A DNA stretch of 61,426 nucleotides from Actinomycetota bacterium. GTDB lineage: Bacteria; Actinomycetota; Acidimicrobiia; Acidimicrobiales; MedAcidi-G1. The first letter of the stretch is position 1. Each line of letters starts with the position of its first letter. This document shows positions 51,732 through 58,746 of the stretch, one piece after another. Under the pieces are notes generated by a model. The model did not search any database and was not told the DNA's origin. It saw only the letters and a list, made by a program, of their open reading frames with translations. The stretch is taken from contig JABHCN010000005.1 in the NCBI GenBank assembly GCA_018673475.1, forward strand, positions 1-61,426, given 5' to 3'. The translations under genes and the position numbers were made by a program.

Positions 51732-51756
51732 ACGAATAATGGTACTACGTATGACA
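51726..51756. promoter_or_regulatory. palindromic operator over the antitoxin start codon
   Basis: TGTCATACG (51726-51734) and CGTATGACA (51748-51756) are perfect 9-base arms around a 13-base centre. The left arm contains the antitoxin ATG on the minus strand, and the centre holds the likely -10. It is the expected autoregulatory site for the RHH antitoxin. Confidence 0.75.
51739..51744 (-). promoter_or_regulatory. -10 element (TACCAT) for the leaderless toxin-antitoxin mRNA
   Basis: On the minus strand TACCAT ends seven bases before the antitoxin ATG, so transcription probably begins at the start codon. Confidence 0.4.
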
Positions 51757-51769
51757 CGGCGGTGAAACC

Positions 51770-52801
51770 CTACAGGAGGGCACCCATCGGGAGGTCGTCC
51801 TGAATCTGGTCCAGGTACTCGGACAGGCCCCAGCCGACGTGGCCGTCGCAGGTGAAGCGGGTCAGGCCCTCGGTGATCCTCGTCAGCAGTTCGGCGCCTT
51901 CGGGTGTCGTGCGGCGGTTTCGCAGCGGTATCAGTGACGTGATGTCGCCGACTACCTCGTAGGTGCGGTCGGCGGTGGTGACGGTGGCGACAAGCCCGGT
52001 CTGGTACCAGGCCTCGTCCCAGGTGGTGTCGATCGAGACGTCGGTTATCTCGTGGTACACGTCATTGTGGAGCACCATGCCCCCGGGTCGGGTGGCCACG
52101 CCGTCACTGCTGATGAGCGAGATGACCATGGCGAAGTCCTCGTCGAAGACCAGAGGCAGCCAGCGGTACCAGGAGATCGCCTGCCAGTAGCGGGCTCCCC
52201 AGGACTTGTCGCGCAGGCCGAGGCCGTCCACCTCGAAGCGCTCACCGTCGACCTGGATGAACCCTGTGGCAGCCATGTGCTGTTCGTAGTGGGCCTTGGC
52301 AAACGACTGTGTCACCTCCTGTGAAGGCTCCTCGCCGGTGACAGCATCAACGGGCCGTCCACCCAGCATCGGAGAGATGCCCCGGTATGCCAGGTCGATG
52401 CTGCAGTCCACTATGGGGTTGGTTGAGAACGCCAGCTTCGGTTCGGCCATCTCGCCGGGATCGTCCAACAGGCAGACCGATCCCTCGTAGCGGACCCGTA
52501 GTCGATCGAAGGGTTCCTCAACGTCGAAGCGCATACCGGCGGCATTGAAGTCCTCGTTGGTATCGATTCGTGGTCGCTTGAACATGAAGCCCACACGGCC
52601 ATCCGGCAGGTAGACACAACATGACATCTCGGCGTAACCCTCATTCACCCGGTTCCCCAGACGGAACCATCCACCAACGCCTGTCGAGTGGTCGACCACG
52701 TTGAAGTACATCGACTCGTTGTAGTTGGACACCGGGTCGGGTTCGTGGTTGTACTCGTCGCCGGGTTCCAGCACCAGACGGATTCCCGGGTCCTCAGCCA
52801 T
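51770..52801 (-). CDS. hypothetical protein, DUF7064/CrtC-AttH lipocalin-like
   Basis: A 343-residue soluble protein, rich in tryptophan, tyrosine and acidic residues, with repeated beta-strand patterns (G-G-W-F-R-L-G-N-R-V-N-E-G-Y-A-E-M, G-L-G-L-R-D-K-S-W-G-A-R-Y-W near 200). It resembles the AttH/hydroxyneurosporene synthase-like double-lipocalin proteins common in Actinobacteria and often found near CoA ligases. No enzyme activity can be assigned. It is divergent from an acyl-CoA ligase across a gap with a long hairpin. Confidence 0.65.
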   Translation of the reverse strand: MAEDPGIRLVLEPGDEYNHEPDPVSNYNESMYFNVVDHSTGVGGWFRLGNRVNEGYAEMSCCVYLPDGRVGFMFKRPRIDTNEDFNAAGMRFDVEEPFDRLRVRYEGSVCLLDDPGEMAEPKLAFSTNPIVDCSIDLAYRGISPMLGGRPVDAVTGEEPSQEVTQSFAKAHYEQHMAATGFIQVDGERFEVDGLGLRDKSWGARYWQAISWYRWLPLVFDEDFAMVISLISSDGVATRPGGMVLHNDVYHEITDVSIDTTWDEAWYQTGLVATVTTADRTYEVVGDITSLIPLRNRRTTPEGAELLTRITEGLTRFTCDGHVGWGLSEYLDQIQDDLPMGALL

Positions 52802-52830
52802 GGGTCCGAGTGTCGCAGGTCTCTGGCGTC

Positions 52831-52865
52831 GGTGGTGGACCGGGCGTCATGCCCGGCCCACCACC
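52831..52865. repeat. long imperfect inverted repeat in a divergent promoter region
   Basis: Arms GGTGGTGG-A-CCGGGC and GCCCGG-C-CCACCACC pair over 14 of 15 positions around a 5-base loop (GTCAT). It lies between two divergent genes and overlaps the -35 position expected for the ligase gene. Operator or RNA hairpin in the leader of the minus-strand gene are both possible. Confidence 0.5.
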
Positions 52866-52882
52866 GTGTAGGTGGCCGGGTG

Positions 52883-52888
52883 TATGTT
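52883..52888 (+). promoter_or_regulatory. -10 element (TATGTT) for the acyl-CoA ligase gene
   Basis: The TANNNT hexamer ends eight bases before the ATG at 52897. No Shine-Dalgarno is present, so a leaderless transcript is likely. Confidence 0.4.
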
Positions 52889-52896
52889 CCGTGGTC

Positions 52897-54456
52897 ATGG
52901 ACATTCGTGAGCTTTCAAGCATTTCAGACATCATCCTGACCGGCATGGCCGAGAAGCCCGACGCCGACATGATCATCTACGGCGACGAGCACATCACCTG
53001 GTCCGAGATGAGGGACCGCTCAGGGCAGGTGGCCAACGCCCTTCGGGCAGACGGTGTGGGCCCGACGGACCGCATCGCGTACATCGACAAGAACGGCCCC
53101 GAGTACTTCGAGCTGGCGTTTGGATGCAGCTTCATCAATGCCGTGACCGTCGCCGTCAACTGGCGTCTTGCGCCGCCCGAGATGGCCTACATCGTCAACG
53201 ACTCCAAGGCTGCGGTCCTGGTCATCCATGAGGACCTCGTCGAGCACCTGGCGGCGTTCGAGGCCGACCTGGAGAGCGTCAGGCGCATTGTGGTCATCGG
53301 CTCCCACGAGACCCACATCTCCTACGACGAGTGGCGCAACGCCCACCCTGTCGAGAGCGACGTCCATGACGCCCAGCCCGACGACGTCTCGATGCAGCTC
53401 TACACGTCAGGAACAACGGGCATGCCCAAGGGTGCCCAGTTGACCAACTCCAACTTCAACGCGGCATTCAACAACGTCGACTGGGAGATGACCGGCGACG
53501 CACGGACCATGGTCATGATGCCGCTGTTCCACATCGGGGGTAGCGGTTGGGCCTTCTTCGGCATGGGCAGTGGTGCCACCTCGATTCTGGTGCGTGAGTT
53601 CGATCCGGTGGCAGGGCTCCAGCTCATCGAGTCAGAGCAGATTTCGCATGCCTTCTTCGTGCCGGCCGTCCTGGCCTTCTTCTCCATGGTTCCGAGCGAC
53701 GGAATCGATCTCTCCTCGATGCAGACGATCGCCTACGGTGCCTCACCCATCACCGAGGACGTGCTGGTCAACTCCATGAAGATGTTCGGCTGCGAGTACT
53801 CACAGGTCTACGGCCTCACCGAGACGACCGGGGTCGTCACCCAGCTGCTGCCTGAGGACCACGACCCGGGTGGGCCAAGGCAGAACCTCCTGCGCTCCGC
53901 TGGAAAGCCGATTGCCGGTACCGAGATCCACATCATCGACCCCGACACCGGTGACAGACTGCCCGACGGCGAGGTCGGCGAGGTCTGGATACGGTCAGGG
54001 CAGATCATGTCCGGGTACTGGCAGATGCCCGAGGAGTCGGCCAAAGCGCTCCCGGGGGACGGCTGGTTCCGCTCCGGCGACGCCGCCTACATGGAGGACG
54101 GCTATCTGTTCATCTACGACCGGGTAAAGGACATGATCATCTCCGGCGGCGAGAACGTCTACCCGGCCGAGATCGAGAACGCCCTCATGGGTCACGAGGG
54201 TGTGCTCGACATAGCGGTCATAGGGGTACCCGACGAGAAGTGGGGCGAGGTCGGCAAGGCCCTGGTGATTCCGGTCCCCGACAGTGGCGTTACTGCAGAG
54301 GACATCCTGGCCTTCGCTCGCGAGCGGCTGGCCGGGTTCAAGTGTCCCAGGTCGGTCGACTTTGTCGAGGCGATTCCCAGGAATCCGACCGGCAAGATTC
54401 TCAAGCGCGAGCTGCGCGACCCCTTCTGGGAGGGCCACGAGCGTCGGGTCAACTGA
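52897..54456 (+). CDS. AMP-dependent acyl-CoA synthetase/ligase
   Basis: A 519-residue adenylate-forming ligase. The AMP-binding loop Y-T-S-G-T-T-G-M-P-K-G is near 170, Y-G-L-T-E-T-T-G near 310, Y-D-R-V-K-D-M-I-I-S-G-G-E-N-V-Y near 410, and the C-terminal lysine in N-P-T-G-K-I-L-K near 498. It activates a fatty or aryl acid with ATP and CoA. The acid cannot be named. Medium-chain, phenylpropionate-like or other acids would fit. The ATG at 52897 starts the conserved domain directly, and the longer frame from 52810 is likely non-coding. Confidence 0.9.
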   Translation: MDIRELSSISDIILTGMAEKPDADMIIYGDEHITWSEMRDRSGQVANALRADGVGPTDRIAYIDKNGPEYFELAFGCSFINAVTVAVNWRLAPPEMAYIVNDSKAAVLVIHEDLVEHLAAFEADLESVRRIVVIGSHETHISYDEWRNAHPVESDVHDAQPDDVSMQLYTSGTTGMPKGAQLTNSNFNAAFNNVDWEMTGDARTMVMMPLFHIGGSGWAFFGMGSGATSILVREFDPVAGLQLIESEQISHAFFVPAVLAFFSMVPSDGIDLSSMQTIAYGASPITEDVLVNSMKMFGCEYSQVYGLTETTGVVTQLLPEDHDPGGPRQNLLRSAGKPIAGTEIHIIDPDTGDRLPDGEVGEVWIRSGQIMSGYWQMPEESAKALPGDGWFRSGDAAYMEDGYLFIYDRVKDMIISGGENVYPAEIENALMGHEGVLDIAVIGVPDEKWGEVGKALVIPVPDSGVTAEDILAFARERLAGFKCPRSVDFVEAIPRNPTGKILKRELRDPFWEGHERRVN

Positions 54457-54502
54457 CGTCTTTTCGACGTCCCTGACTGCCGGGTCGGTCTCGGAGTCTG
54501 GC

Positions 54503-54508
54503 TAGGGT
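54503..54508 (+). promoter_or_regulatory. -10 element (TAGGGT) for the SDR gene
   Basis: It ends eight bases before the ATG at 54517, with no ribosome site between. This suggests a leaderless transcript independent of the upstream ligase gene. Confidence 0.35.
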
Positions 54509-54516
54509 CGCCACCT

Positions 54517-55287
54517 ATGGACATCAGGGTCGACGGCAAGGTAGCGATAGTCACCGGTGGTTCCCGGGGGATCGGGCGTTCAATCGCCGAAATCCTGGCG
54601 GCGGCGGGTGCAAAGGTGATGATCACCAGCCGCAAGGCCGATGCGTGCGAGGCGGCGGTGGTCGAATTGTCAGAGGAGACCGGTGGCGACCTGGCCTTTG
54701 AGGCCGGCAACGTCGGGTTGGCCGAGGACGCCGAGCGGGTTGTGGCGGCGACGCTGTCCACGTTCGGCGCAGTCGACATCCTGGTCAACAATGCAGCGAC
54801 CAACCCGTACGCCGGTCCGGTCATTGACGCCGATATTCCCCGCTGGGAGAAGACCTTTCAGGTGAACCTGACGGCGCCACTGGTGTGGACGCAGTTGTGC
54901 TGGAACTCGTGGATGAAGGAACACGGGGGTGAGGTGATCAACATTTCGTCGGTGGGTGCCTTTGCCACAAGCCCCATTCTCGGCACCTACGACATAACCA
55001 AGTTGGCCCTCGTGCAGTTGACCCGCCAGTTGGCCGCTGAGATGTCGCCGGGTGTGCGCGTCAACGCGGTATGCCCCGGCCTCATCAAGACCGACTTTGC
55101 CAGGGCCCTGTGGGACGAGGGCCGTGGCGATCAGGTTGCCCAGGCCTATCCGCTGAAGCGCCTGGGCGAGCCGGAGGACATCGCCAATGCAGCGCTGTAT
55201 CTGGCCTCTGAGGCTTCAGGCTGGATGACAGGCCAGGCCCTCGTGGTCGACGGTGGAGGTCTGATCGGCTTCGACCACATCGGTTAG
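54517..55287 (+). CDS. SDR-family oxidoreductase
   Basis: A 256-residue short-chain dehydrogenase with T-G-G-S-R-G-I-G near 14-21, N-N-A-A-T-N-P near 93, catalytic serine in I-S-S-V-G-A and the Y-D-I-T-K pair near 160. It is similar to dehydrogenases of acyl or secondary-alcohol metabolism. The A-A-T-N-P-Y variant after the N-N-A motif is seen in a common actinobacterial subgroup. The substrate is unknown; fatty-acid metabolism fits the adjacent CoA ligase and thiolase-like genes. Confidence 0.88.
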   Translation: MDIRVDGKVAIVTGGSRGIGRSIAEILAAAGAKVMITSRKADACEAAVVELSEETGGDLAFEAGNVGLAEDAERVVAATLSTFGAVDILVNNAATNPYAGPVIDADIPRWEKTFQVNLTAPLVWTQLCWNSWMKEHGGEVINISSVGAFATSPILGTYDITKLALVQLTRQLAAEMSPGVRVNAVCPGLIKTDFARALWDEGRGDQVAQAYPLKRLGEPEDIANAALYLASEASGWMTGQALVVDGGGLIGFDHIG

Positions 55288-55312
55288 CAGTTGATCTGAA
55301 ACGGCGGCCGGC

Positions 55313-56449
55313 TCACACCTCGAGCTGGCGTGTAAGGCTCTCGGTGGCCTCGATGAACTCCTCGATGATGTCGATGACCACCTGGCCGGCCGGCCTCGAT
55401 CTGTTCATGGTTCCCACGATCTGACCAACGAAGTAGGTAGCCAACTTTTCGGCACCGGACCCCTCCACGTGGGCGCCCCTGTTGATGTGCTGCTGGGCCT
55501 CGTTCGTGAGGATGGGCTGGAGGGGCATTCCGAGCGGGTCCGGGGTGTCCTCCCTGTCCCATTCCTCGCTCCAGGCGGTGCGCAGCATCCGGGCCGGTTT
55601 GCCTGTGAGAGAGCGCGAACGGAGCGTGTCGCTGGATCCGGCTTCAAGCATCTTCTTCTTGACGGTCGGGTCGGTCTCGGCCTCCTCGGTGGTGAGCCAG
55701 ACCGAGCCGCACCACACGCCTGCAGCCCCGAGGGCCATCGCTGCTGCCATCTGCCTGCCCCGGCCGATGCCGCCGGCACCCAGGACGGGTACGGGTGTGA
55801 CGGCGTCGACGATCTCGGGGATGAGGACCATCGTGCCGATCTCGCCCGTGTGGCCGCCGGCTTCAGCGCCCTGGGCGATGATGATGTCGGCACCTGCGTT
55901 GACGTTGCGTTCGGCGTGCGCCCGGGTTCCAGCCAGGGCTGCAACCTTCATCCCGGCCTCATGGCAGCGCTGGATCATGTCAGGCGGTGGTGGCCCGAGG
56001 GCGTTGGCCATCAGGGAGGGCCGATGGACGAGGGCGATGTCAACCTGTCGGGCGGCCCGGTTGGCCGAAAAGGGTGCGTCCACCGAGCGTCCAGCCCACC
56101 CATCTGGCAGGTTGTCGGTCTGCGTGGCAACCCCGTACCGGTCCAGCATGTCTGTCAGGAAGTCGCGGTGCTCTTCGGGGATGAGGGCGAAGATGTCGTC
56201 CATGCTGAAGCCGCCGTCAGCGTCGCCCGCGTACCTTGCCGGAACGATCAGGTCCACGCCATAGGGGAGGTCACCTATCTCGTCCTCGATCCAGGCAAGG
56301 TCCACCTCGAGGCCCTCGTCGCTGTGGCCCACGGCTCCCAGCACGCCGAGCCCTCCGGCCTTTGACACTGCAGCCACCACGTCGCGGCAGTGGCTGAAGG
56401 CCATCAGGGGGAACTCGATGTCGAACATTTCGGTGATTGGTGTCTGCAC
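55313..56449 (-). CDS. nitronate monooxygenase family flavoprotein
   Basis: A 378-residue FMN TIM-barrel enzyme. The N-terminal start is P-I-T-E-M-F-D-I-E-F-P-L-M, the catalytic-histidine region is Q-G-A-E-A-G-G-H-T-G-E near 197, and the phosphate-binding part is V-L-G-A-G-G-I-G-R-G near 228. The family oxidises alkyl nitronates, though many members have other roles such as enoyl reductase-like chemistry. It is 23 bases downstream of the thiolase-like gene on the same strand, suggesting a shared lipid or CoA role. Confidence 0.87.
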   Translation of the reverse strand: MQTPITEMFDIEFPLMAFSHCRDVVAAVSKAGGLGVLGAVGHSDEGLEVDLAWIEDEIGDLPYGVDLIVPARYAGDADGGFSMDDIFALIPEEHRDFLTDMLDRYGVATQTDNLPDGWAGRSVDAPFSANRAARQVDIALVHRPSLMANALGPPPPDMIQRCHEAGMKVAALAGTRAHAERNVNAGADIIIAQGAEAGGHTGEIGTMVLIPEIVDAVTPVPVLGAGGIGRGRQMAAAMALGAAGVWCGSVWLTTEEAETDPTVKKKMLEAGSSDTLRSRSLTGKPARMLRTAWSEEWDREDTPDPLGMPLQPILTNEAQQHINRGAHVEGSGAEKLATYFVGQIVGTMNRSRPAGQVVIDIIEEFIEATESLTRQLEV

Positions 56450-56472
56450 TGGTTGGCCTCTTCTGGGTTGGA

Positions 56473-57942
56473 TCAGGTGGAGACCGTGCCGTCAGGCGAC
56501 AACTCGGCACTCCTGCCTATGTGTTCCTCCACGAGCATTGCACCCAGGGTGTCAACATCTCGTGTCGTGCCCCAGACGCGTGCAGCGGTATCGGTGCGGA
56601 GGGATACGACGGCGTGTGTCGGGTGCCCGGTTCTGTCGTGCATTACCGAGTAGGCCTCGACTGTTGTCTCACCCGAGAAACCGGGGTCGGTCTGCCGTAT
56701 GGGAAGTGAGGCGGCCTCGTCAGCCACATCGATGTTCAGGAAGTGGCCACCCGGGTGGTCGGAGTAGACGCCGAAGGAGTGCTTGGTCACGTACCCGCCG
56801 TTGGCGTGGACGAGGCCCGCTCCAGGCTGTTCGCGTATACAGCCCACCATGGCGGCAATGGCCTGTCCGCTGTAGTTGTTGTAGGGCGCACCGGCGAAGG
56901 TGAGCCCGCCTGTGACGGTGAGGGCTCGGTCCTGGTCAATGCCCAGCTCTGTCGAGGAGATCTGCACGGCAGACGGGAAGCACGAGTAGAGGTCAATGTG
57001 GGTCAGGTCGCCTATGTCCGTATCGGCTGCCTTGAGGACCCGCTCACCGGCCAGGCGAAGGACCGGTGCCCGGTTCAACTCCCACCTCTCGCTGATCCAC
57101 TCGGTGTCGAGGCCGTGGCTGCCCGCCAGCGGGAACACCCACCGGTCTCTCGGCACGCCGGCGGCCAGGGCGCGCTCCACTGACATGAGAAGCACCGCCG
57201 AGGCCTGGTCCACGTTGTTGTGGGCGTTCATGGCGATCGTGTAGGGGGCGCCCACCAGGCGGTTCGCCTCCGTGGGGGTGGTTATCTCATCGGCCGTCAT
57301 CGGTGTACGTACAGCGGCGTGGGGGTTGTCAACGGCTACCTGGTTGAAGCCCTCCCAGAGTTGTCCAAGCCGCCGGCGGTGCTCGGAGATGGTCTCGCCC
57401 ATGGCGTGGCGTATAGCCGAGTCCAGGAGCGGGTAGATGGTGATCGGGGCAGACACCCCCCGCTCCTCCTCATGGTCTGTGGCCATGACGAGCGGCTCCC
57501 CGAACGGCTCGGCTGCGGGCAGCGTGGTGTCGTAGTCGCGTTCCAGCTCCGCTCCGAGCGACCGTGCCAGCCGGCGGCTCCGGTTGTTCTCCCCGCCCAG
57601 GACGACAGCCGCGTCCAGTTGCCCTGCCTGAATCCGGGCTGCGAGGTGGTTTATCAGCAGCTGTGGACTGTGGCCCGACCATGATGTGACGAGTGTGGTG
57701 GTGGGGTCAGACCCCACCCGGTCGGCTACCTGTCGGCCGGGGTCTGGGTAGTTCCAGCTTCCTCCCACCACACCCACCAGGTCGAGGCGCGAGGTTGCTC
57801 TCGGAGAACCGGCGTCGATGGCGGCGGAACGGAGGGCGTCTTCCATCAGGTCCAGAGGAGAACGTGCCTCGGACTGGTCGCTGAATCGGTCGGTCACCTG
57901 GGCGACACCCACGATTACCGGCGTATGGGGGTCGAGGGTCAT
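56473..57942 (-). CDS. thiolase-superfamily protein lacking the nucleophilic cysteine
   Basis: A 489-residue SCP2/acetyl-CoA acetyltransferase-like protein with D-P-H-T-P-V-I-V-G-V-A-Q near the start, the C-F-P-S-A-V-Q block near 335, and a histidine in N-G-G-Y-V-T-K-H-S-F-G near 405. The region that should hold the N-x-x-C-x-S-G nucleophile reads T-S-W-S-G-H-S-P-Q, with no cysteine. It is therefore either a non-thiolytic relative or uses another mechanism. The ATG at 57942 is chosen; the frame to 58005 crosses the promoter region of the DtxR gene. Confidence 0.82.
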   Translation of the reverse strand: MTLDPHTPVIVGVAQVTDRFSDQSEARSPLDLMEDALRSAAIDAGSPRATSRLDLVGVVGGSWNYPDPGRQVADRVGSDPTTTLVTSWSGHSPQLLINHLAARIQAGQLDAAVVLGGENNRSRRLARSLGAELERDYDTTLPAAEPFGEPLVMATDHEEERGVSAPITIYPLLDSAIRHAMGETISEHRRRLGQLWEGFNQVAVDNPHAAVRTPMTADEITTPTEANRLVGAPYTIAMNAHNNVDQASAVLLMSVERALAAGVPRDRWVFPLAGSHGLDTEWISERWELNRAPVLRLAGERVLKAADTDIGDLTHIDLYSCFPSAVQISSTELGIDQDRALTVTGGLTFAGAPYNNYSGQAIAAMVGCIREQPGAGLVHANGGYVTKHSFGVYSDHPGGHFLNIDVADEAASLPIRQTDPGFSGETTVEAYSVMHDRTGHPTHAVVSLRTDTAARVWGTTRDVDTLGAMLVEEHIGRSAELSPDGTVST

Positions 57943-58019
57943 GGCAGGAGTGTGTACCAGCAACTTGGCGGCTGGCGAGGCGGGCCCGCCACCACAGTTA
58001 GGCATCCCTCACATGCGCC

Positions 58020-58025
58020 TACACT
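58020..58025 (+). promoter_or_regulatory. -10 element (TACACT) for the DtxR-family gene
   Basis: It ends seven bases before the ATG at 58033, consistent with a leaderless mRNA. Confidence 0.45.
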
Positions 58026-58032
58026 GGTGGCC

Positions 58033-58701
58033 ATGGCATACAGCACACCCGAGTACCACCCGGCCTTCGAGGAGTACTGCGAAACCATCTACGAACTCGC
58101 CGAAGACGACCTCAACGTGATCCAGGCCCGCATAGCGGATCGACTCGACATCAGCCGGCCGGCCGTCTCGGAGATGATCAGGCGCATGGAGAAGGAGGGC
58201 CTGGTCGCCACCGATGGCACGGTGATCTCACTCACCGCCGAGGGTCAGGACCTTGCCGTGTCGGTGGTCAGACGCCACCGTCTGGCCGAGCGCTTCCTCA
58301 CCGACATGCTGGGCCTCTCCTGGACCGACGCCCATTACGAGGCCGGAAAATGGGAGCACGTGATCTCGCCGCTCGTGGAATCGGCGCTGGACAAGTTGCT
58401 GGGCCGGCCCACCACCTGTCCGCACGGAAACCCCATACCCGGAAGCTCATATGAGGAACCCGATTCCCGGCACCTTGTCGAGGTCGCGGTCGGCGAGGGG
58501 TTCACCGTCAGCCGCATCACCGAGGAGTTGGAGTTCACCGAGGGAATGCTGGACTTCCTTGAGGAATCCGCCCTCATACCGGGCAAGAGGGGAACCGTCA
58601 CCGCAGCATCACCCGACGGCACGGTCACCATCGAGATCGACGGTAACCACCTCGGGGTCGGTGTCTTCGCTGCTGAGCGCATCCTCGTAACCGCGGGTTG
58701 A
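58033..58701 (+). CDS. DtxR/MntR-family metal-dependent regulator
   Basis: A 222-residue regulator: an N-terminal winged HTH (I-Y-E-L-A-E-D-D-L-N-V-I-Q-A-R-I-A-D-R-L and S-R-P-A-V-S-E-M-I-R-R-M) and a metal-binding/dimerisation domain (E-A-G-K-W-E-H-V-I-S, H-R-L-A-E-R-F-L, C-P-H-G-N-P-I-P). An FeoA/SH3-like C-terminal domain follows from about 148. It senses Fe2+ or Mn2+ and represses uptake genes. The adjacent convergent iron-type ABC transporter is a natural target. Confidence 0.92.
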   Translation: MAYSTPEYHPAFEEYCETIYELAEDDLNVIQARIADRLDISRPAVSEMIRRMEKEGLVATDGTVISLTAEGQDLAVSVVRRHRLAERFLTDMLGLSWTDAHYEAGKWEHVISPLVESALDKLLGRPTTCPHGNPIPGSSYEEPDSRHLVEVAVGEGFTVSRITEELEFTEGMLDFLEESALIPGKRGTVTAASPDGTVTIEIDGNHLGVGVFAAERILVTAG

Positions 58702-58746
58702 CCCGACCCGATCAATCGTCACCCGGCGATCTGGCCGAGAACCCGG

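Noticed and set aside
57996-58010. TTAGGCAT as a DtxR/IdeR box upstream of the DtxR-family gene
   Set aside because: Only one half-site matches the iron-box pattern and the second arm is missing.
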